A stretch of DNA of 6,851 nt from CAZEHJ01 sp964512485 (GTDB lineage Bacteria; Bacteroidota; Rhodothermia; Rhodothermales; UBA10348): contig CAZEHJ010000113.1 of assembly GCA_964512485.1 (NCBI GenBank), positions 1 through 6,851 of the forward strand, given 5' to 3'. Numbering within the stretch: the first letter of the stretch is position 1; each line of letters opens with the position of its first letter. The notes beneath the pieces are model-generated. The model ran no database searches. It was not told where the DNA came from and was given only the letters and a program-made list of their open reading frames with translations. The position numbers and the translations under genes are program-made. Below are positions 1-6,851 of this stretch, in pieces.

Positions 1-117
1 GGCAGTTCCCGCAATCACCGAAGATAAATCTGCAGCGAACTCAGCAGATGCGTATCTTCCCTTTGCAACATCTGTCTGCGGTTTGGCAACTTTTCTCCAT
101 GGTGTTAATTCAGCCAT
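1..117 (-). CDS. DUF499-type P-loop ATPase of a defence operon, N-terminal 39 codons only
   Basis: The reverse strand reads from an ATG at 117 without a stop to the window edge, giving a peptide that begins MAELTPWRKVAKP and later contains SAEFAADLSSV. The pattern of a PW-(R/K)-x-V opening, a few residues, then EFAADL is the conserved beginning of DUF499 proteins (COG1483, predicted AAA+ ATPases of roughly 1000 residues), which commonly lie next to DUF1156 methylases. The start is well fixed: a perfect AGGAGG sits seven bases upstream. The gene follows the methyltransferase after 11 bases, so it is almost certainly the third gene of the same transcript. The Walker motifs expected further in are outside the window, so the ATPase function is inferred from the family and not seen. 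The cut is the window edge, not a biological truncation. A different protein sharing this short N-terminus is possible but unlikely. Confidence 0.85.
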   Translation of the reverse strand, partial: MAELTPWRKVAKPQTDVAKGRYASAEFAADLSSVIAGTA

Positions 118-124
118 TTCTTAT

Positions 125-130
125 CCTCCT
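125..130 (-). promoter_or_regulatory. Perfect Shine-Dalgarno (AGGAGG) for the DUF499 gene
   Basis: The reverse strand reads TATTAGGAGGATAAGAAATG. AGGAGG is followed by a seven-base spacer and then the ATG at 117 to 115. The first two bases of the upstream gene's TAG stop (131 to 129) are not part of the motif, but its last two bases are, so ribosomes finishing the methyltransferase end directly on the next initiation site. This fixes the ATPase start. It is the only strong ribosome binding site in the window, which suggests the ATPase is translated efficiently and partly independently of its neighbours. Confidence 0.9.
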
Positions 131-3002
131 AATACTCATCTAGTCCGCTTTGGCGGAAATCCTTGTCATCCTTCTGTGAGCGGTCTGCGACCTGTCCCCA
201 TGAAACGGCTAGAGTGCTGTAATTCTTAGCCTGTTCCATCATCTTTTTCTCATCACATATCTGATACAATCTGTAGGTTAGTGAACGCACAGAATCACGC
301 TGATGGCTTGGCATGTGCCTCATGTAAGCGGCCGCCTCACTTTCACCTTTCACATCCAGTAGGCGAATGAGCCTGTGGACATGAGCCCAAGCAGGTGCGT
401 TGACCACATCCTTAGGATTGAATGATTCTGGGTATGATTCAATCTCTGCGATTCTGACCTTTCCTTCACTGAATATCATACATCCAGATTCTTCGATTCG
501 TTTAGGGTCTGAATTGATTGCTCTTGCTAGGACATCTAATTCCCCATAAGGTTTTGCAGTCAAATTGTGCGTTAAGAACCACCTAAAACAGGTGCGACTT
601 TCCGCATCAATTTCATCGTCGGATTCCCCGAGGATCACTGATAATTCTTCATTGATGATTACCAAAGCTCGATGAACCGACATGTCACTTCCATCGAGAT
701 TCATCACTGCCCTGTACTTTGAAAACACACCAATCCCTGGCCCTATTGCGGCTTGAGCAAGATCAACTGGAGAAATACCACCTTTCTGCAAATCGCGCAC
801 AGCAGAAGAGAGAGAGTTTCTTAATTCTGCAATGAATTCCGTTCGCCTGATTGTAGGGGCATTAGAATCTCTAATTCTACATGTTAAGACAATACTGGAT
901 GAGAGTTTATTTGCATTCTTCCCGATGAGCTTAGCTGCTCTTTCAGTGCGGCTTGGTAATGTGGAGGTGACCACTAGGCCGGTGTCAATAATTGAACTTA
1001 GAAATGAACTCCAACCGACTGATACCAAACCATCCTGTGTTAATTCGTTTTGTTTGAATGCATAATATATCGACATCGGTTGATTTTTTGGATAATTTTC
1101 TGTAATTGACCGAAAGACACCTGATAGCCCCTGTGAGAAGTGTTCCTCAGCTTTTTTCTTACCTCCAAATCTCTCAGGTATTGCTACTAATTCATCCGAT
1201 TTTGGCGTTGCGATTGTTGTGAAAATTTTTGGCCATGATGACTCTAAATTACGAACCATCCATGGATAGAAAAAATCGGATAAATCGGCATAACCAATGT
1301 TGTCATAGTATGGGGGGTCCGTGACAATAATTATTGATTCATCAGTTACACAGTTTTTCGCATCTAATTGAATTGAGTGTGAACCTGTTTTCCTAGGTAA
1401 ATTTTCTACAGCTCGGGCAATTGATTCTACGTGTGATAGAAAGTTTCCTGTTGATGTACTAAATGGGTTTGTTTCAAAATAATCCCAAGTCATCTGAATC
1501 GCTTGACGTACAAATACAGGTCGGACAGAATCTCTCCCTCTGTCCCAACCAACCGCTGAACACCAGTAATCTAGACCCTTGTCAAATGCGAATGCCAAAT
1601 AAGTAACAATTGTAGATGTCAAGTAATCCAATTCTGATTCACTGATGCAATTAGAGTATCTAGAATTCAAATCTGAATGGATCTTTTCCTTCATACTAGA
1701 TATGGTTTCACAGAACTTTTCATTGACCATTTTTTGTCTTGAAGAAAATAAATCACAGAACCTAGTCATACCATACCTAGGTGGTGAAAACCATCGTGGT
1801 AAAGATGCCATTGGAATATCTGGGAATTCAATATCACAGTCTACATTTGCATTAATTCTGTCAGAATTGTTTGGGGTAAGAAAGACACGCTCCTTATCGC
1901 CTTTGCAAACAATCCCAAATATTTTTGACGACATTTTTCCTTCTTTCCCCATTTTCTCTACATAACTTTCATCAATAGGACTGCCACTAATCAAACAAGT
2001 AAAATTCCCTCCTCTTCCCAATTTGTTTCCACTTGCAATTCCATCGGGCGTATTCTCCCCCCTCTTCACAGTGAAAACCACCTCACCATTTTGAATTTCG
2101 TATTCGGACCAATGGTGGCGCCCCTTCTTGGCTTTGGTCAATTGAAATGTGCTACTAATTGGAGTGAATTTACCTAAGTAAGCCGGGTTGGGAGAGGGAA
2201 TGGTTCTGGCCCAAAAACAACCAATGACTTCCAATTCACTCCCCACATAATTTTTCAAATCAGGCCTTTCATTTGCATCTTCTTTTGTGACAAGTCTATT
2301 CGCATATAAGTTGCCGCAAACATCATCCACTTGGCTGAATAATTCCTTGCCATATTTTCGAATTAGATTGGCGAGTGTCGTATCATTATTTCCTCCATTC
2401 GAGGCGGTGATTTTGTTGATGATTAATTGTGATCCCCCTGGAATTTCAATTCCCGCCTTTGTAATCATTACAGCAACTGGGTTCAAATCGGAACCAATTG
2501 AACGAAGTCCCAACCGCTGTGCTTCAAGAGGAATCGCACCGCCGCCACAGAAAGGATCTACGATTATAGGACCATTCGTTTGCAACCAATTGAACAAATT
2601 ATCTAAATCCATTGGATTTAGTACATCGTTTGAAGGAGGCGACAAAACATCCAATTCCACACCTATATTCCGTGAGACACTCTCAGCAATCTTCCACATA
2701 GCTCTGTAAAGCAACCACTTATTGTTGCTATTTTCCCAAATTGATAATTCACGCGAAATCTGATGGAGTTCATTTCTTTCATTCTCAACAGATTGTTCAT
2801 CCTTGAAATATTCAGGCCATGAACTAGGGTCATCTACTACTGTGGCAAAAATAATGGTTCTACAAGATGCTAGACGCCTCCTAGCCCAATATCTATGAAG
2901 TGTGTTGGGATGCCCATTGGTAAGGTAAGCTTCACGTTCACATTCTTTATTGATTGCCTCAAGAGGTAGTGAGACTTCGATAAGTTTCTTTCTGTATGTC
3001 AT
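129..3002 (-). CDS. DUF1156-type DNA methyltransferase (COG1743-like, probably adenine-N6)
   Basis: This 957-residue protein is a SAM-dependent DNA methylase predicted to mark host DNA for an operon-encoded defence system. Residues 7 to 60 match the DUF1156 N-terminus (LIEVSLPLEAIN, then GHPNTLHRYWARRRLA). The SAM-binding motif I is DPFCGGG at 149-155, followed by SDLNPVAV at 171-178. The catalytic motif IV is DPPYYDNIGY at 562-571. About 400 residues separate them, with family-typical stretches WFSPPRYG (404-411), KGLDYW (475-480) and TWDYFETNPF (505-514); this part may include target recognition. The C-terminal region carries SPVDLAQAAIGPGIGVF (744-760). The family's Zn-ribbon looks degenerate: the expected CPNPAC and TCPVCG are SPNPAY (270-275) and TCLISG (335-340). 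The ATG overlaps the helicase stop as ATGA, implying translational coupling; upstream there is only a weak purine stretch (GAGATGAG). Adenine specificity is inferred from the DPPY motif and the family. The gene is full length, with no frameshift, and is AT-rich in its middle. Confidence 0.93.
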   Translation of the reverse strand: MTYRKKLIEVSLPLEAINKECEREAYLTNGHPNTLHRYWARRRLASCRTIIFATVVDDPSSWPEYFKDEQSVENERNELHQISRELSIWENSNNKWLLYRAMWKIAESVSRNIGVELDVLSPPSNDVLNPMDLDNLFNWLQTNGPIIVDPFCGGGAIPLEAQRLGLRSIGSDLNPVAVMITKAGIEIPGGSQLIINKITASNGGNNDTTLANLIRKYGKELFSQVDDVCGNLYANRLVTKEDANERPDLKNYVGSELEVIGCFWARTIPSPNPAYLGKFTPISSTFQLTKAKKGRHHWSEYEIQNGEVVFTVKRGENTPDGIASGNKLGRGGNFTCLISGSPIDESYVEKMGKEGKMSSKIFGIVCKGDKERVFLTPNNSDRINANVDCDIEFPDIPMASLPRWFSPPRYGMTRFCDLFSSRQKMVNEKFCETISSMKEKIHSDLNSRYSNCISESELDYLTSTIVTYLAFAFDKGLDYWCSAVGWDRGRDSVRPVFVRQAIQMTWDYFETNPFSTSTGNFLSHVESIARAVENLPRKTGSHSIQLDAKNCVTDESIIIVTDPPYYDNIGYADLSDFFYPWMVRNLESSWPKIFTTIATPKSDELVAIPERFGGKKKAEEHFSQGLSGVFRSITENYPKNQPMSIYYAFKQNELTQDGLVSVGWSSFLSSIIDTGLVVTSTLPSRTERAAKLIGKNANKLSSSIVLTCRIRDSNAPTIRRTEFIAELRNSLSSAVRDLQKGGISPVDLAQAAIGPGIGVFSKYRAVMNLDGSDMSVHRALVIINEELSVILGESDDEIDAESRTCFRWFLTHNLTAKPYGELDVLARAINSDPKRIEESGCMIFSEGKVRIAEIESYPESFNPKDVVNAPAWAHVHRLIRLLDVKGESEAAAYMRHMPSHQRDSVRSLTYRLYQICDEKKMMEQAKNYSTLAVSWGQVADRSQKDDKDFRQSGLDEY

Positions 3003-6000
3003 ACACTCATCTCATGAAGATCCTCAGTTGCTACTCGGGACCATAGTTCCTTGAGTGGCAAGTTGAGTGATGTAGCCAATAGGCTACCCGATTTGAACCC
3101 ATCCAGTGCCCCAGATGCACCAAGGTCTCGAATATAGCCTACTTTGTTGGCCTTTCCATCCACGACTTCGACAAGTGCAAGGATGAAACGCTCAGGGTGA
3201 TTTAGGGCGGCAAGTGCCTCATTGCGAGTGAGTGTGATGCTGTCGGCGGAGGGATGTCGAGACTTAACCTCGATGAACCATGCTTGAGCAACATCACCAG
3301 AGCGGTCAATGGACTCGATATCATATCCAATTCCACGCTCTGCAGAGCGGTCTATTGGAGACCTACCTGCATTTGTTTCAATATCCATGACGGCTTTCAT
3401 TCCAGCAGCTTCCGATGCATCCTTGGCTTCTGTATCCATCTTAGAATCGGTTCTACCTGCACCTGCCTCGGCATCATCGATTAGCCAAGATAGAGGTACG
3501 ATGAGGGCTTTGGAGATGATGTTCGGTGGATCTGAGACCAGACTCTTCTCTTTCTCAATGAATTCTAATCTAGAATCACGTCGAATTCGGAGGTCTTCGG
3601 CGCGCTTCCTAGCTCTGTCTTCAGATACGTTGAATCGTTTGCCAGCACTATGTTTTTCGCGTGCAGTACGTGCCTTTGCATCCCAGTAATCTATCTCGGT
3701 GAGTAGACGTTCATTGACTTGACGAGCGACTCTCTCGCAACGCTCAATTCGCTTTTGGCGCATCTCTTCGTAATGCTGACGAGCAAGCCCCTTCTTCACC
3801 CACCGAGATACGCTTGAGGAGTCGCTCTCCCACTCTTTCAAATCAACTTTGGAAAGAATACTATCTCGGTTTGTAGTATCCCAAGTAACATCACCAGATT
3901 TCCCAGAATCCCAAGCATCGAGGTCTAGATATGGTGCGGCCCCTGCATCATGAACCGTTCCATCGGGGAGCAATTCAACATGCAATTGTCTTCGACTTGC
4001 AACCCTGAGAGAACCATCAGGAATCTCAACATGGTCACGAATAGAATGTTCAGCACTGCACAACATGCGCGGTTCAGTAGCGTTAGGATCCACGAGAATA
4101 GCACCTTCACCCAATGCTTTCCAACCATGCTTCTCAAGGAAGGCATCTGTGGTAACATCTAGGAGGGCGTGTCCTGGGCCAATCAATTCCGCTTCTATAC
4201 TACTATCATCGATTCTTAATGCATTTTTATCGAAAGTAATGCGTTCATATTGTGGTGAGAGCCCGATTCTTCTACCCCTACGACGGCTCTCTTCCTGCAA
4301 TACCTTTGGAACTCGCCGCACCTCAAAACGGCCCGGTTCACTCTTGCGTTCAATGATTTGACCACCAAGCCTATCGATGGCTTCACGGAAAAAGGCGGCA
4401 AGATAATGTGGTTGCAAACGACGGACTTTGGCTCTCTCCATTTGAAGGCGAATGTCCTCTACGCGATCAAGCCCCATTGCCTCGTCCTGAGTGAGTTGGT
4501 TGGCTTTGCGAATCTCCCTAATTCGTTCTAGGTCGAGGCGATCACCCATTTCTTTCTCAAAATGTTTCTTTGACTCAGGGCTGTCACCCCTTCTTACTGC
4601 ATCCATCAACATCTGTTTTAGATCGGATTCGGGGAGTAGAACACCAAGGATATCGAAGACTTCGCCGTCTAGTTGCTCCTTCTCATTAGCAATCTTTTCC
4701 AACAATCGACCAAAGACCATCTCTTCGCGAGTGTCCTTGGCCATTAAGTTCCATAGATGACAAGTCTCTTGTTGGCCAATTCTATGAATTCTACCAAAGC
4801 GTTGTTCAAGCCTATTGGGATTCCATGGCAGGTCATAATTGACCATGAAATTGGCCGCCCGATGTAGGTTGATACCCTCGCCCGCCGCATCGTTGGCCAC
4901 GAGAATTTCCAAGGTTGGGTCATGATTGAAACGATGCTGTATAGTCAAACGTTCTTGCCGCCGAACGCCACCATGAATGACAGCAATCTTCTGCATATTA
5001 TCGGAATTGTCATCGATAATTCCCGCAATCTTGTTGGTGAGGTATTCTATTGTGGCTCGGTGTTCAGTGAAAATGATTATTTTGCGGCGATGGCCATCAT
5101 CTCGAGCCATCTTGTCTGATGTGAGTAAGGTGGCGAGTTCGGTCCACTTGGAATCTGTACTCAAGTTGAGAACACGCTGAGCCTTGGTAACGAGTGCTTT
5201 CAGTTCCTCAATTTCATGTTTCAATCCAGCCACAATCACATCAGCATTATCTGAGGTTAAAACAAGGTCACCTGGGAGTAATGAAGAGATCAGGTCATCG
5301 ACTGCACTTTCGTCTTCCTCATCGAAGCCAATCGAGTCTTCATCCCATTCTTCACCATCAATCATACCTTGAAGTTGAGAGGGGACTGATGATGGGATTG
5401 CAGAAAAATTTCCTTTAGCGATGGCTTCTTCAACGGCTACCAATGTATCACTGAGTTTCTTTTTACGATTTTTAAGAGAACTCAATATTGCTAGGGGACT
5501 TGAAGTGAGGCGGCGCTGGAGTAGAGTTAGAACAAAACCAACAATTGCTTTCTTTTGTCCTGTGAGTTGTGCTGCCTTGTTGAATTGTGTTGAGACATAA
5601 TCTGTTACCGAATCGTAGAGATCTCTTTCTGCAGGAGACAATGTGAATGAAAGTGTGTGAGCCTCACGCCGGGAAAAGAGTGGTTTGCCATCGAATTTGT
5701 ACAATTTTTCCTTGACTTTCCGCCGCATAATGTCACTGATTTCCGGACGGCCCTGATTCTTTCGTTTCTTACCTCCACCAGCCGCCTTCTCGAATCTATC
5801 ACTATCCAACAGACGAAGCCATTGTTGGAACTCTTCATCCTTGCCATTGTGTGGGGTTGCTGTAAGAAGAAGGTAATTCACTGCAGCTTTTTCTAATTCC
5901 ATTCCCAATTTGAATCTCTTCGATTCCTTTGCTTCACTACCAAAGATACTGACTGACATCTTATGCGCTTCGTCAACAATAATCAAATCCCAAGTGTGAC

Positions 6001-6670
6001 TACAGGCGGCCCTGATGAGTTCTTCATCCATTTTGAGCATGTCAAGACGTGCGATGCAAATGTCATGTCGCGCAAACGGGTCTCCATCTGGTGCTGATTC
6101 AACATGAGCACGGGAGATAATTTCTGATTCCAATCCGAATTTATCGAGCAATTCTTCCTGCCAATTTGCAACAAGGCTGCCAGGCGCTACAATCAAACAG
6201 TGGCGCAACAACCCTCTAATCTGTAGTTCACGGATGTACAACCCGGACATAATGGTCTTTCCAGCACCAGGGTCATCGGCCAGCACATAACGAAGATCGT
6301 ATCTTGGTAGAAGACATTCGTACACTGCTTCAATCTGGTGAGGTAATGGTTCTACCTTAGAACTGTGAATTGCCATAAAAGGATCATAAAGGCTAGCAAG
6401 TTGGATTCGGCGGGCTTCAGCGGCAACTTTGAACAGATTTCCATCTGCTCCAAAACCACCTTCGTCTTCATCAGAACCACCAACGGTTTCGATATTGTCC
6501 CAATCTCCAGGATACATCATTCGTGTTTGTTGTTGCCCTTCTCTTCGACGATATGTTAACTCACAGATATCATCATCCCATTCATTCATTGTGATTGTCA
6601 CAACCTCTCCAGGTACGAGGCCGGTTACCCGTGTTCCAACCTTAAAGTCAGATGGTGTAATAGGGTCCAC
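2999..6670 (-). CDS. SNF2-family helicase/ATPase with C-terminal DUF3883-like domain (DrmD-like)
   Basis: This 1223-residue cytosolic protein is a superfamily 2, SNF2/RapA-type ATPase (COG0553-like) expected to translocate on or remodel double-stranded DNA. A family-typical N-terminus (DFKVGTRVTGLVPGE, 8-22) precedes PLPHQIEAV (108-116), Walker A DDPGAGKT (132-139), motif Ia around LIVAPGSL (159-166), DEAH (233-236) and LTATPHNG (269-276). The second lobe has IIIFTEHRATIEYL (531-544), NDAAGEGINLH (593-603) and QRFGRIHRIGQ (623-633). All catalytic motifs look intact. A very acidic stretch at 437-459 sits between the lobes, and a charged, probably coiled-coil segment spans about 960-1045. The C-terminus (about 1090-1190) resembles DUF3883, with GYDIES and FIEVKSR, giving a D1117, E1134, K1136 set compatible with a PD-(D/E)xK fold. 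The start is GTG at 6670: an in-frame TGA lies two codons upstream and the conserved N-terminus begins right after it, but no Shine-Dalgarno is visible. It resembles the DISARM helicase DrmD, though other DISARM genes are not in view, so no symbol is given. Confidence 0.93.
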   Translation of the reverse strand: MDPITPSDFKVGTRVTGLVPGEVVTITMNEWDDDICELTYRRREGQQQTRMMYPGDWDNIETVGGSDEDEGGFGADGNLFKVAAEARRIQLASLYDPFMAIHSSKVEPLPHQIEAVYECLLPRYDLRYVLADDPGAGKTIMSGLYIRELQIRGLLRHCLIVAPGSLVANWQEELLDKFGLESEIISRAHVESAPDGDPFARHDICIARLDMLKMDEELIRAACSHTWDLIIVDEAHKMSVSIFGSEAKESKRFKLGMELEKAAVNYLLLTATPHNGKDEEFQQWLRLLDSDRFEKAAGGGKKRKNQGRPEISDIMRRKVKEKLYKFDGKPLFSRREAHTLSFTLSPAERDLYDSVTDYVSTQFNKAAQLTGQKKAIVGFVLTLLQRRLTSSPLAILSSLKNRKKKLSDTLVAVEEAIAKGNFSAIPSSVPSQLQGMIDGEEWDEDSIGFDEEDESAVDDLISSLLPGDLVLTSDNADVIVAGLKHEIEELKALVTKAQRVLNLSTDSKWTELATLLTSDKMARDDGHRRKIIIFTEHRATIEYLTNKIAGIIDDNSDNMQKIAVIHGGVRRQERLTIQHRFNHDPTLEILVANDAAGEGINLHRAANFMVNYDLPWNPNRLEQRFGRIHRIGQQETCHLWNLMAKDTREEMVFGRLLEKIANEKEQLDGEVFDILGVLLPESDLKQMLMDAVRRGDSPESKKHFEKEMGDRLDLERIREIRKANQLTQDEAMGLDRVEDIRLQMERAKVRRLQPHYLAAFFREAIDRLGGQIIERKSEPGRFEVRRVPKVLQEESRRRGRRIGLSPQYERITFDKNALRIDDSSIEAELIGPGHALLDVTTDAFLEKHGWKALGEGAILVDPNATEPRMLCSAEHSIRDHVEIPDGSLRVASRRQLHVELLPDGTVHDAGAAPYLDLDAWDSGKSGDVTWDTTNRDSILSKVDLKEWESDSSSVSRWVKKGLARQHYEEMRQKRIERCERVARQVNERLLTEIDYWDAKARTAREKHSAGKRFNVSEDRARKRAEDLRIRRDSRLEFIEKEKSLVSDPPNIISKALIVPLSWLIDDAEAGAGRTDSKMDTEAKDASEAAGMKAVMDIETNAGRSPIDRSAERGIGYDIESIDRSGDVAQAWFIEVKSRHPSADSITLTRNEALAALNHPERFILALVEVVDGKANKVGYIRDLGASGALDGFKSGSLLATSLNLPLKELWSRVATEDLHEMSV

Positions 6671-6685
6671 AATTCAGGCGGGTGT

Positions 6686-6731
6686 ATCGTCATACATGAA
6701 TGCTTCATCATTGTCCCATGTATGTTACGAT
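6686..6731 (-). repeat. Interrupted inverted repeat in the operon leader (candidate operator or RNA hairpin)
   Basis: On the plus strand ATCGTCATACATG (6686-6698) is mirrored by CATGTATG, two extra bases, then ACGAT (6717-6731). The core CATACATG/CATGTATG is a perfect 8-base inverted repeat separated by 18 bases. The outer five bases also match, offset by TT at 6725-6726. Inside, AATG (6699-6702) can pair with CATT (6709-6712) around a six-base loop, so one strand could fold into about 17 pairs with a four-base bulge and a two-base bulge. In the transcript the structure ends 15 bases before the helicase GTG. It could be a DNA site for a dimeric repressor or a leader hairpin affecting translation of the GTG-started gene, which lacks a visible Shine-Dalgarno. 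Its role is inferred from position only. Confidence 0.5.
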
Positions 6732-6804
6732 TAGAATAGAGTTCAATCCACTGTTCTGGATTAGGTAGGAGCATAGGCTACCCTGTGCTCAACAAACAGA
6801 AACT

Positions 6805-6822
6805 TTTCTTCAAGCGAAGAAA
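6805..6822 (-). repeat. Short perfect hairpin, possible weak terminator of an upstream gene
   Basis: TTTCTTC (6805-6811) and GAAGAAA (6816-6822) form a perfect seven-base stem with a four-base loop. On the minus strand the hairpin includes the TGA that closes the 13-residue open frame entering from the window edge, and it is followed by a T-rich but broken run (AGTTTCTGTTTGTTG). That would suit the end of an upstream minus-strand gene, but the stem is AT-rich and there is no true U tract, so an efficient intrinsic terminator is doubtful. Chance occurrence in this polypurine/polypyrimidine stretch is a real alternative. Confidence 0.3.
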
Positions 6823-6851
6823 GCAATAGCGGCATTACTCACAAGCCCCAT

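Larger units (their letters stand above)
6671..6851. other. Leader/intergenic region upstream of the operon, no confident gene
   Basis: This 181-base stretch lies before the helicase GTG and must hold the operon promoter unless transcription enters from further upstream. I see no convincing bacterial -35/-10 pair and no clear archaeal BRE/TATA box. It contains two inverted repeats, listed separately. On the minus strand a frame is open from the window edge to a TGA at 6812-6810, encoding 13 residues ending NAAIAFFA; this could be the tail of an upstream gene or chance. A 49-codon minus-strand frame starts at ATG 6774, behind a partial AGGG Shine-Dalgarno, and ends at 6625 inside the helicase gene. 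It is not called as a gene because nothing beyond its length supports it. Confidence 0.6.

Noticed and set aside
2287..2709. Plus-strand open frame of 140 codons antisense to methylase motif I
   Set aside because: It lies exactly opposite the conserved DPFCGGG region; its length is explained by the codon bias of the real gene and it carries no protein signature.
3309..3689. Plus-strand open frame of 126 codons antisense to the helicase 3' end
   Set aside because: It is wholly antisense to a gene with clear domain motifs, has a composition typical of a shadow frame, and has no Shine-Dalgarno or recognisable motif.
2999..6670. Calling the system a class 1 DISARM on the strength of the DrmD-like helicase
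   Set aside because: DrmA, DrmB and DrmC are not visible, the methylase is of DUF1156 rather than DrmMI type as far as can be judged, and the third gene looks like DUF499. Only resemblance is claimed.
6683..6696. Small palindrome TGTAT-CGTC-ATACA as a separate operator
   Set aside because: It overlaps the larger inverted repeat and uses the same bases; with five-base arms it is weaker than the longer pairing, so it is not listed separately.
6429..6734. Plus-strand open frame of 101 codons crossing from the helicase start into the leader
   Set aside because: Most of it is antisense to the conserved helicase N-terminus, the sequence is Ser/Pro-rich as shadow frames often are, and no ribosome binding site is evident.
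6810..6851. Thirteen-residue minus-strand frame open to the window edge (ending NAAIAFFA)
   Set aside because: It is too short to distinguish from chance; it may be the tail of an upstream gene, but nothing in the visible sequence identifies one.

Overview
The window is almost entirely occupied by one minus-strand operon. Reading in the direction of transcription (from high to low coordinates), it holds a leader of about 180 bases, a SNF2-family helicase with a C-terminal DUF3883-like domain (6670 to 2999), a DUF1156-type DNA methyltransferase related to COG1743 (3002 to 129), and the first 39 codons of a DUF499-type (COG1483) P-loop ATPase that runs off the low-coordinate edge (117 to 1). 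All long plus-strand reading frames lie antisense to these genes, show no recognisable protein motif, and are treated as shadows.

The genes are tightly packed. The helicase stop and methyltransferase start overlap as ATGA. The methyltransferase stop is 11 bases from the ATPase start, and a perfect AGGAGG Shine-Dalgarno sequence overlaps that stop codon. The set of helicase, DUF1156 methylase and DUF499 ATPase is known from defence islands of bacteria and archaea. It resembles BREX and DISARM in pairing a DNA methylase with large ATPases and a helicase. The likely logic is that the methylase marks host DNA while the helicase and ATPase act on unmarked invading DNA. No stand-alone nuclease is visible; the only candidate is the DUF3883-like domain on the helicase. 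The operon probably continues beyond base 1, so completeness cannot be judged here.

The most distinctive points are three. The methyltransferase keeps its catalytic motifs (DPFCGGG and DPPY), but its Zn-ribbon appears eroded: three of the four expected cysteines are Ser, Tyr and Ser. The leader carries a long interrupted inverted repeat ending 15 bases before the helicase GTG start. The middle of the methyltransferase gene is clearly more AT-rich than the helicase gene.

The host is a prokaryote of moderate GC content that uses a canonical Shine-Dalgarno at least once and a GTG start. Bacterium versus archaeon cannot be decided: no promoter of either type stands out and the gene families occur in both. 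The high-coordinate 181 bases hold no confident gene.
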